Of a stretch of DNA of 48,890 bases, positions 42,876-48,890 are shown piece after piece. The notes below the pieces were generated by a model. That model was not told the origin of the DNA, made no database searches, and was given only the letters and a program-made list of their open reading frames with translations. Each line of letters starts with the position of its first letter. Within the stretch, counting starts at the first letter, position 1. Position numbers and translations under genes: made by a program. This DNA comes from Bacteroidetes bacterium HGW-Bacteroidetes-6 (GTDB lineage: Bacteria; Bacteroidota; Bacteroidia; Bacteroidales; DTU049), in assembly GCA_002842495.1 (NCBI GenBank), contig PHDB01000024.1:1-48890 (forward strand), written 5' to 3'.

Positions 42876-44665
42876 TTCGATGGTGTATCGGGACGCCACT
42901 CTTTGATTTTCTTACCATTGCTATCGAAAAAAACCTTGTAAATGGTTTTGCCGTCTTTGTCGTTATAAACCCACTGCCCTATCCGCTTTGTATCGTCGTA
43001 ATATCCAGTCGATGCCACTTTGCCATTGGCAAAATACTCCGTTACTTTTCCATCGGGGCGACCGTTTTTGAAAAACTGGTCTCTGATTTTTGAACCATAT
43101 TTATCGTAGAAAGTCCATTGACCGGTCTTAACGTTCATCGAATAGCGCCCTTCTTCAACAGGTTTCCCTGTTTCGCCATATTCGGTACAAAATCCGTTTT
43201 TCATGCCATTGGAATAGGTTGCATCATAGAGTTTGTTGCCATTCTGAACATAAAATACATCGTGCCCGTTCTTCACCCCATTTTTATAGGCTGTTTCGTA
43301 ACGAAGTAAACCTTCCTTGTAGTATCCGTGCCATTCACCGTCCATAATCCCCTTGGCGAAGTAGCCTTCGTTTTCGACTTGACCATTATCGAACCAACTA
43401 ATCCAATGTCCATTTTCTTTATCATCAACAAATGAACCTTCGCGTTGTTTGGCTCCATTTTCGAACCAGGCAACCCACAAACCATTACGTTTTCCTTTTA
43501 TATAATTTCCCTGACGCCATTTTTCGCCGGTCTCATAGAAGTAAGTCCATTGCCCTTCCTGCAAATCGTCGAAAAAATCGCCGGTTGAACCCAACTTGCC
43601 GGTTGGGTAGTAAAACTTCCAGGTACTATCGTGCTTATCCATTTTCAATTTACCTTCCATCTCGGTCTTTCCATCTTTGTACCACCATTGGCAATAACTA
43701 TTGAGCGAATCGAGCAAATACACTCCTTCGAAACTTTTATTTCCATTGTCGTGATACACTACACTATTTCCTTCGCGAAGATCATTTTTGTAGAAAGTTT
43801 CTTCCATCAACTTACCATTGGGAAACCACGACAGGTACACTCCTTCGCGTACCCCTTTGACATGGGTCCATTCTTCGTATTTCGAGCCATCTTCGTACCA
43901 CGACTGACAAGCTCCAGAATCAATATTAACAACCTTCCACTTGTTTCCGCTTTGATAAAAATATTTCCATGTGCCGGTTTTAGCATCATTTAAATATTGC
44001 CCCTCAGAGGCAACCTTTCCGTTACCATGATACAATGTATATTGCCCGTTTCTAAGGTCATCCTTGTAATCAACTTCTTCAATCACAGTTTCCCAAAAGT
44101 CGTATTTGCGATATATTCCATTCCTGGCACCATTGTCGACCATCCATTCTTCGTACTTTCGGCCCGTTGTATCGAGAATAACAACAGGTCCCTTCTCCAT
44201 ACTGATGATTTTCCACTCGCGGCCATCTTCGTACCAATATTTCCATTGCGCAATTCGCTGCCCTTCGTTGTAGAACTGTTCGGATTGCTTATTCCCATTT
44301 TCCCACCAGTATTGCCATTGACCGTGCATTTTCCCATTCTTCATAGCTCCCGAATATTCAATTTTATCGGGATAATAATAATAAGCTTCCACAGGTCCGT
44401 CAATACGTGACTCGCTCTTCCACAAATCGCCATTAGGATAGTAAAACTTCCAGGTTCCAACTTCTTTGCCTTCGGCATATTCACCTTCCACCTTCAGATT
44501 TCCGGAGTCGTAATAATACTTCCAAATTCCAATTCGGGTACTATCGGGAAGCATTCTACCTTTAATCTTGGTGGTGCCGTTAGGATACTTTTCGACATAT
44601 GGAATTTGTGCACTGGCCTTAAATTGAATCGCCAGAATGAGAAACAAAAATGGGATGCGTCGCAT
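42872..44665 (-). CDS. Secreted MORN_2/YwqK-type repeat protein
   Basis: The start at 44665 (MRRIPFLFLILAIQFKASAQ) gives a signal peptide and a 597-residue product. The rest consists of some 20 imperfect MORN_2 repeats of 22-24 residues with GxWxxYYxNGxxxxEGxY patterns (e.g. GIWKYYYDSGNLKVEGEYAEGK, HGQWQYWWENGNK). Such proteins are often called YwqK-like antitoxin components by automated annotation, but a toxin is absent and secretion argues for a surface or periplasmic scaffold role. It converges with the IPExxxVDY gene, overlapping by 4 nt. Confidence 0.85.
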   Translation of the reverse strand: MRRIPFLFLILAIQFKASAQIPYVEKYPNGTTKIKGRMLPDSTRIGIWKYYYDSGNLKVEGEYAEGKEVGTWKFYYPNGDLWKSESRIDGPVEAYYYYPDKIEYSGAMKNGKMHGQWQYWWENGNKQSEQFYNEGQRIAQWKYWYEDGREWKIISMEKGPVVILDTTGRKYEEWMVDNGARNGIYRKYDFWETVIEEVDYKDDLRNGQYTLYHGNGKVASEGQYLNDAKTGTWKYFYQSGNKWKVVNIDSGACQSWYEDGSKYEEWTHVKGVREGVYLSWFPNGKLMEETFYKNDLREGNSVVYHDNGNKSFEGVYLLDSLNSYCQWWYKDGKTEMEGKLKMDKHDSTWKFYYPTGKLGSTGDFFDDLQEGQWTYFYETGEKWRQGNYIKGKRNGLWVAWFENGAKQREGSFVDDKENGHWISWFDNGQVENEGYFAKGIMDGEWHGYYKEGLLRYETAYKNGVKNGHDVFYVQNGNKLYDATYSNGMKNGFCTEYGETGKPVEEGRYSMNVKTGQWTFYDKYGSKIRDQFFKNGRPDGKVTEYFANGKVASTGYYDDTKRIGQWVYNDKDGKTIYKVFFDSNGKKIKEWRPDTPSN

Positions 44666-44692
44666 AAGCAAACATTTATCAATAATAAAGTG

Positions 44693-44700
44693 CAAACATA
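44693..44700 (-). promoter_or_regulatory. -7 promoter element of the MORN gene
   Basis: Minus-strand TATGTTTG, 27 nt upstream of the ATG at 44665, with TTG 17 nt further upstream. Confidence 0.5.
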
Positions 44701-44757
44701 GGAAAAATTGTGCTGCTCAACGTTAAATTAAATGCGATGCCAGTCAACATTTTTGCT

Positions 44758-44765
44758 TACCTTTG
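44758..44765 (+). promoter_or_regulatory. -7 promoter element of corA
   Basis: TACCTTTG, 54 nt upstream of the corA ATG and close to the divergent MORN promoter. Confidence 0.5.
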
Positions 44766-44805
44766 CTCAAAATTCACTGGAATGTAGTCCACAATCAACG
44801 GAAGA

Positions 44806-44812
44806 AAGGAGG
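44806..44812 (+). promoter_or_regulatory. Strong Shine-Dalgarno of corA
   Basis: AAGGAGG, 7 nt before the ATG at 44820, a full-strength ribosome-binding site. Other starts in this window lack such a motif, so it is noteworthy in a Bacteroidota genome. Confidence 0.6.
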
Positions 44813-44819
44813 ATAGCCT

Positions 44820-45731
44820 ATGATTGAACAAATCAGGCTTGGTACTGTAAAATGGTTGCATATTCTTTATCCATCAGATGAAGATTTAAATTATCTAAGT
44901 GAACAGTTTCACTTCCATCCTCTTGACATCGAAGATTGTAAAACGAGATCGCAACGGTCGAAAATTGATATTTACGACGATTATTACTTTCTCATTCTTC
45001 ACTTTCCCTATTTCGACAAGGTTAATCGCTTTATCAAAGCCAAGGAAGCCAAAATTTTCTGGGGCCGCGATTTCATTATCACCATCGGAAACTCGCATTG
45101 GGTTATTCGCGATTTATTTCAGGAAACTCAAAAAGCAATCGAAGAAAAGCGAACCGATGACATTATTGGGACTTCGGATGCCTTACTCTACAGGATTCTG
45201 GAAAACCTGATGAAGGAAACACAGTCGGTTTTACAACGTATCGATCACGAAATAGAAGTCATCAACAAGGAAATGTTTAGTCGAAAAGCAGAAAAAAGCA
45301 TTGAAAAAATATCGATTACCCGAAAAAACATTATCCTGCTCAATACCACATTCAAACCCCAATTGCGCTTATTTCACAAATTCGAAAGTGGCGAAGTAGA
45401 AGGCTTTGTAGAGAATATGGAAGAATACTGGGGCAATATACTCGATTACTATCAAAAAATATGGGATTTAATTGAAGACGACGGCGAATTAATTGAAGGT
45501 TTAAGCAAGACTTTTGATTCGATGCAGGCCAACCGAACCAACGAAATCATGAAAATGCTGACATTCATCAGCACCACATTGCTCCCTCTCACATTCCTTA
45601 CCGGCCTATATGGAATGAACGTGAATCTCCCGTTTGGAAATCATCCTTATGCTTTTTTCATGATCGTGGGACTCATGGTGTTTATCATGGTTTTTCTTCT
45701 TTGGTATTTCAGGCGCCGGAAATGGATGTAA
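44820..45731 (+). CDS. CorA-family magnesium/divalent-cation channel
   Basis: A 303-residue CorA-type protein. A large cytoplasmic alpha/beta N-terminal funnel (LHPLDIEDC-like FHFHPLDIEDCKTRSQRSKI, ITIGNSHWVIR) is followed by a long helix and two transmembrane segments (ISTTLLPLTFLTGLYGMNVNLPF and AFFMIVGLMVFIMVFLLWYF) with the signature GMN loop. It is the inner-membrane channel for Mg2+ and possibly Co2+ or Ni2+. The positively charged RRRKWM end is normal. The gene is followed 5 nt later by the EamA permease, so they are likely co-transcribed. Confidence 0.95.
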   Translation: MIEQIRLGTVKWLHILYPSDEDLNYLSEQFHFHPLDIEDCKTRSQRSKIDIYDDYYFLILHFPYFDKVNRFIKAKEAKIFWGRDFIITIGNSHWVIRDLFQETQKAIEEKRTDDIIGTSDALLYRILENLMKETQSVLQRIDHEIEVINKEMFSRKAEKSIEKISITRKNIILLNTTFKPQLRLFHKFESGEVEGFVENMEEYWGNILDYYQKIWDLIEDDGELIEGLSKTFDSMQANRTNEIMKMLTFISTTLLPLTFLTGLYGMNVNLPFGNHPYAFFMIVGLMVFIMVFLLWYFRRRKWM

Positions 45732-45736
45732 TGTAA

Positions 45737-46681
45737 ATGAGCAAGCACTTCCAACTCGGCAAATATTTGGCATTAGCCATTATGGTGTTCCTTGTGTTCA
45801 CCTGGGGATCGTCGTTTATTCTCATGAAGAAATCGCTCGAATATTTTCCCAGCGATGTTGTAGCTGCCTGGAGAATGTTTTCGGCATTTGTAGTACTCTT
45901 TATTCCCGCTATCATTTATTTGTTTCGATTGAAACTGAAAACAATTCTTCTGCTTACATTGTCCGGAATAATCGGGAATGCTGTTCCTGCTTTCCTTTTT
46001 GCACAGGCTCAAACAGGAATTGAAAGTTATGTTGCTGGAATTCTCAATAGCACTACAGCGCTTTTCACACTCATTGTCGGTCTTGTTTTTTTTGGTTATA
46101 AAGCCAAATGGCTGAGTGTTGGAGGAGTAATTACCGGAATTGCCGGCGTTGTGGGATTACTTGCCGTGGCCGGAGGAAAGCCCATTAATTTCAACCTTAA
46201 TTTTGGTTCTTATATCATTGTGGCAACAATCATGTATGCAATCAACATCAACCTCATCAAACGATGGCTCAACGATATTCCAACTCTTCCCATGGTTTCG
46301 ATTGCTTTTTTCATTCCCGGATTATTTGCCATTTTTTACCTGACATCTCAAACCGAAATGGTTTCACAAATTCTATATCATCCCGAGCTGCGACCCGGTC
46401 TCTTATACATGTCAATTCTCGGGTTGTTTGGTTCTGCAATCGCCCTTTTGCTTTACTACCATCTGATTAAAATGTCCGACATTCTTTTTGCGGCTTCGGT
46501 CACCTACCTCATGCCTGTTGTATCAACACTCTGGGGACTTGGTGACGGTGAAACACTCGGACTCATACATATAGCCTTCATCATCATAATTCTCGCAGGT
46601 GTTTTCATGGTAAACTACCACGATCTGATGGGGAAAATAAAAAACCGGCACGGAAAAAATCCGACCGGTTTAGTAAGATAA
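45737..46681 (+). CDS. EamA/DMT-superfamily permease
   Basis: A 314-residue, ten-helix membrane protein with two EamA repeats (about 10-145, FLVFTWGSSFILMKKSLEYF ... GGVITGIAGVVGLLA; and 158-305, SYIIVATIMYAININLIKR ... TYLMPVVSTLWGLGDGE). The family exports metabolites or amino acids; the substrate is unknown. Its final codons coincide with an intrinsic terminator of the opposite strand. Confidence 0.9.
   Translation: MSKHFQLGKYLALAIMVFLVFTWGSSFILMKKSLEYFPSDVVAAWRMFSAFVVLFIPAIIYLFRLKLKTILLLTLSGIIGNAVPAFLFAQAQTGIESYVAGILNSTTALFTLIVGLVFFGYKAKWLSVGGVITGIAGVVGLLAVAGGKPINFNLNFGSYIIVATIMYAININLIKRWLNDIPTLPMVSIAFFIPGLFAIFYLTSQTEMVSQILYHPELRPGLLYMSILGLFGSAIALLLYYHLIKMSDILFAASVTYLMPVVSTLWGLGDGETLGLIHIAFIIIILAGVFMVNYHDLMGKIKNRHGKNPTGLVR
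46636..46671 (-). terminator. Minus-strand terminator inside the 3' end of the EamA gene
   Basis: On the minus strand a stem AAACCGG (46671-46665), inner CGGA/TCCG pair and CCGGTTT (46648-46642) is followed by TTTTTATTTT. It fits as terminator of the lipoprotein gene ending at 46690. Confidence 0.65.
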
Positions 46682-46689
46682 TCTGTTTC

Positions 46690-47301
46690 TTATTCCAAAA
46701 TCGAAAATGGGCCATTAAGCCTAACTATGCCCATGTTTTTATTATGAGGTGCTTCCACATTCAGGTTGAATGAGCCACAAATATTGTTTTTATCAATAAA
46801 GTCGACTGTAACATTTCCTGTTTCGGGCATTCCCATCGACCAGTTGAACCACACAGCTCCCTGAAAAGTATTTATTTTCACCATTGAAAAATATTCTCCC
46901 TGATAATCGTGGTAATCATATACACCGGGCTCCAGCTTTTTACCTTTTCGACTATGGAGCTCAACCAAAATATCTACTTGTTCTGGTTTGCGCTTACCCA
47001 CGAGCTCTTCCTGCCTGTAGTTCATCATCTTAAATTCAGCAAGGCTATCGTTCTTCATAACAAACGTTGTTGCCTTCACATCAAATTCCGGGTAAATAAT
47101 ATCCAGGGCCGAATCTTTGGTTGCTTCGTAACCCTGAACAGTCATTGAAACAGAGGTTTCGTTGCTGCAAACGTCTTTTGCAGTTTTTTCAGCCTTTGTA
47201 CTATCGGCCGATCCGTCTCTTTCGGTTTTATTTCCGCCACAGGATGCAACGAAAAATGCTACAACGATTGCTGTAGCCAGAAACAATAACTTTTTTTCCA
47301 T
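46690..47301 (-). CDS. Lipoprotein of unknown function
   Basis: The start at 47301 gives MEKKLLFLATAIVVAFFVASC, with the lipobox Cys21, and a 203-residue product; the longer reading adds an unlikely N-terminal extension. The mature part starts GGNKTERDGSADS, then beta-rich sequence (TVQGYEATKDSALDIIYPEFDVKATTFVM, EQVDILVELHSRKGKKLEPGVYDYHDY, GAVWFNWSMGMPETGNVTVDFID). No family is recognised. It has a candidate promoter and a terminator, thus a monocistronic unit. Confidence 0.75.
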   Translation of the reverse strand: MEKKLLFLATAIVVAFFVASCGGNKTERDGSADSTKAEKTAKDVCSNETSVSMTVQGYEATKDSALDIIYPEFDVKATTFVMKNDSLAEFKMMNYRQEELVGKRKPEQVDILVELHSRKGKKLEPGVYDYHDYQGEYFSMVKINTFQGAVWFNWSMGMPETGNVTVDFIDKNNICGSFNLNVEAPHNKNMGIVRLNGPFSILE

Positions 47302-47322
47302 AGTAGTTGTTGGTTTGTTTTT

Positions 47323-47330
47323 CAAAAATA
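47323..47330 (-). promoter_or_regulatory. -7 promoter element of the lipoprotein gene
   Basis: Minus-strand TATTTTTG, 21 nt before the ATG at 47301; TTG lies 16 nt further upstream. Confidence 0.5.
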
Positions 47331-47379
47331 GTCGTTTATTTGAATACAACGACATTATCGATTCAAATAAACATTTGCA

Positions 47380-47922
47380 TCAATAATCAGAACCGCACTC
47401 TTTCAGAAATTGTTTTACTATTTCAATTGCATTTTCGATACGGTTTTCACCCATTCCCGAAACTTCAATAACATTGCTGTAGTACAACAACGACTGACAT
47501 CGATACAAATCCATCAGCATTTCACGTTTATCGGGGTGTTCGCGTTGTGGGTCGGATTGCCACGGCAAATCGATATTGCAAAGCAACACCAAATCGTATT
47601 TTCGTTTACCTATCTCATCAAGAATCCAGGAATGACAACGATTGTATTTTACTTCGCACCATATTTTGGTCACCAGCAACTCGGTATCGGCAAAAACAAG
47701 CTTCTGAGATTGGGAAACAGTATCTTCGGCCAATAACTGTCCTTTAGCTATTTGCAGAATATCGTTGTAATTATAATCACGATTCAGTGTTTCGATGTAG
47801 GTACGGGCAAATTCGGGAACCCAAACAGTATCAAATTGCTTCGCAAGTGCAGCGGCCAATGTCGATTTCCCAGTACTTTCAGGACCGGTAACAGCAATTC
47901 GAATAGTTTTAGACTGTTTCAC
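47380..47922 (-). CDS. NadR-like ATPase/kinase
   Basis: A 180-residue P-loop protein (GPESTGKST, residues 13-21) with the AAA/NadR-type pattern: VWVPEFARTYIE, LVFADTELLVTKIWCEVKY and LVLLCNIDLPWQSDPQREHP. In NadR this domain is ribosylnicotinamide kinase, converting nicotinamide riboside to NMN. It overlaps pnuC by 14 nt and would trap the imported vitamin by phosphorylation. Only the kinase half is present; there is no NMN adenylyltransferase or DNA-binding domain. Confidence 0.88.
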   Translation of the reverse strand: MKQSKTIRIAVTGPESTGKSTLAAALAKQFDTVWVPEFARTYIETLNRDYNYNDILQIAKGQLLAEDTVSQSQKLVFADTELLVTKIWCEVKYNRCHSWILDEIGKRKYDLVLLCNIDLPWQSDPQREHPDKREMLMDLYRCQSLLYYSNVIEVSGMGENRIENAIEIVKQFLKECGSDY

Positions 47923-48511
47923 GATTTATATCCTTTTTCCATTGCAGATACCCGAATGCTGCAAGAATAGTTAGTACAACAAACAAAACCATGGTTGGAT
48001 ACAATCCTTTGTAAAAATAAATAACCGACGAAGTGATATCAACAACAATCCAAACCAACCAGTTTTCGAGTTTTTTACGTGCCAGCATCCATGTTGCTGC
48101 AAAGCTAAGTGCAGTTGTAAAAGCATCCCACCACGGCACATTCGAGTCGGTAAAATCTCTCAAAATCCAACCCATCAGGAAAAACGAACCAACCATAACC
48201 AGCGCCAAAATGCTCCATACTTTTGCATTTGTAGTAGAAACATGCAATTTGCTTTCGCCTTTTTGTTTTTTACCACCAAAAAGCCAGGCCCACCAACCAT
48301 AAATACTGACAACAAGATAGTAAACCTGCAACGACATATCGGCATAAAGCTTAGCCTGAATATACACCCAGATATACATGACCACCATCACCATACTGAT
48401 GCCCCAGTACCATGCATTCTGTTTTATTTGCAGAAAAATTGCAACCAATCCTATTGATGCAGCCGATAGTTCAAACCAATTTTCTGTTATCCAATCAATT
48501 AACGCCGGCAT
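47909..48511 (-). CDS. pnuC: PnuC-family vitamin transporter
   Basis: A 200-residue, seven-helix membrane protein with PnuC signatures: ENWFELSAASIGLVAIFLQ, WYWGISMVMVVMYIWVYIQAKLYADMSLQVYY, YGWWAWLFGG and ENWLVWIVVDITSSVIYFYKGL. The family imports nicotinamide riboside or, for related PnuT, thiamine by facilitated diffusion, with trapping by a kinase. The upstream gene encodes a thiamine-binding-type protein and the downstream a NadR-like kinase, so the substrate is uncertain. The start codon directly follows the upstream stop (TAAATG). Confidence 0.9.
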   Translation of the reverse strand: MPALIDWITENWFELSAASIGLVAIFLQIKQNAWYWGISMVMVVMYIWVYIQAKLYADMSLQVYYLVVSIYGWWAWLFGGKKQKGESKLHVSTTNAKVWSILALVMVGSFFLMGWILRDFTDSNVPWWDAFTTALSFAATWMLARKKLENWLVWIVVDITSSVIYFYKGLYPTMVLFVVLTILAAFGYLQWKKDINRETV

Positions 48512-48772
48512 TTATCTGGGCTTATAATCAATATCGAGCCGGGCGTTGGCCATTTTCAGCACAAAAATGCTGTGGGGCAATTCCATGGCTTTTTCAATTT
48601 CCAGTGTAACGATACGCATCACATCAGCGTATTCACCAAAAACCTGCGTGCTCATACCGTTCGACTTTACAAAAATTTCCGGATGGGTGTGTAAACGTCC
48701 GATAAAAGCCTTGATGGGTTCCAGATACTGCTCCGTAAGCGGATAATACGAAATATCAATACTGAGTTGCAT
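48512..48772 (-). CDS. Thiamine-binding (YkoF/MTH1187-like) protein
   Basis: The start at 48772 (MQLSIDISYYPLTEQYLEPIK) matches the family N-terminus; a longer reading adds nine residues over the promoter. The 86-residue product is a ferredoxin-like fold member of the thiamine-binding MTH1187/YkoF family (FIGRLHTHPEIFVKSNGMSTQVFGEY, VFGEYADVMRIVTLEIEKAM). It is probably cytoplasmic and binds thiamine or its precursors. First gene of the operon with pnuC and the NadR-like kinase. Confidence 0.85.
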   Translation of the reverse strand: MQLSIDISYYPLTEQYLEPIKAFIGRLHTHPEIFVKSNGMSTQVFGEYADVMRIVTLEIEKAMELPHSIFVLKMANARLDIDYKPR

Positions 48773-48780
48773 TTTTTCGG

Positions 48781-48788
48781 CAAAGGTA
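48781..48788 (-). promoter_or_regulatory. -7 promoter element of the vitamin-transport operon
   Basis: Minus-strand TACCTTTG, 8 nt before the ATG at 48772. No TPP-riboswitch core is visible in the remaining 118 bp of the window. Confidence 0.5.
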
Positions 48789-48890
48789 CACTTTTTCACC
48801 AGCCGGGCATGTATGCATAAGTAACTGTCTGAATTTCTTATTTAACCGCAGCATTTTCAGTGAAATCATTTCTGTTTTATTGACTAAGAG

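Noticed and set aside
42872-44665. Toxin-antitoxin function of the MORN/YwqK-type protein
   Set aside because: The antitoxin name comes from automated annotation of the repeat; there is no toxin neighbour and the protein has a signal peptide.
1-48890. CRISPR array, prophage, insertion sequence or rRNA operon
   Set aside because: No regularly spaced short repeats, phage structural genes, transposase or rRNA sequence was seen.
48773-48890. TPP riboswitch before the thiamine-binding gene
   Set aside because: The conserved CUGAGA and ACCUGA-type cores are not visible in the available 118 bp; it could only exist beyond the window.

Overview
The window is chromosomal DNA from a member of the Bacteroidota, most likely a Bacteroidales/Marinilabiliales-type environmental lineage (taxonomy inferred). 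The support is consistent: three proteins end in type IX secretion (T9SS) type A sorting domains; DUF5686, DUF6029, DUF3078, DUF3127, IPExxxVDY and Omp28 family proteins are present; lipoproteins are frequent; and the Bacteroidota -7 promoter element TAnnTTTG lies in front of at least fifteen genes. An oxygen-sensitive-type hybrid cluster protein (Hcp) suggests an anaerobic or facultative lifestyle with nitrosative-stress defence.

Layout. 1-6.2 kb (minus strand): an OmpA/PD40 outer-membrane protein cut by the window edge, aroC, a small lipoprotein and a large DUF5686 outer-membrane protein. 6.3-8.4 kb: hcp and a cupin gene behind a perfect inverted repeat. 8.5-13.9 kb: an envelope thiol/redox block (two Omp28-like CxxC lipoproteins, a TlpA-like thioredoxin, a DUF6029 barrel, a small T9SS protein and a YceI-like lipoprotein). 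14.2-19.2 kb: a 1,664-residue T9SS surface protein. 19.4-24.1 kb: dnaX and an M16 zinc protease. 24.2-26.9 kb: a TPR histidine kinase overlapping a LytTR response regulator. 27-32.9 kb: an unknown secreted protein, a small lipoprotein and a 1,165-residue FG-GAP-repeat T9SS protein. 33-38.3 kb (minus): mscL, DUF3078, a 2-oxoacid dehydrogenase E2, a glycosyltransferase fused to a degenerate sugar transferase, and DUF3127. 38.3-40.2 kb: an AT-rich accessory island with an orphan Imm26-like gene, a lipoprotein gene and several repeat families. 40.2-46.7 kb: a conserved hypothetical gene, tRNA-Glu, rpsT, tatA-tatC-IPExxxVDY, a MORN-type repeat protein, corA and an EamA permease. 46.7-48.8 kb (minus): a lipoprotein and a thiamine-binding protein/PnuC/NadR-like kinase operon.

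The most interesting signals are: (i) an A11 run in dnaX at the domain III/tau boundary where slippage in either direction meets an immediate stop, predicting a programmed short gamma subunit; (ii) a two-gene accessory island bounded by near-identical direct repeats, with a second repeat family at the 3' end of each gene; (iii) a triple-hairpin RNA candidate ahead of the FG-GAP gene; and (iv) the compact envelope redox operon. Gene calls rest on reading translated proteins for family motifs; no database search was possible.
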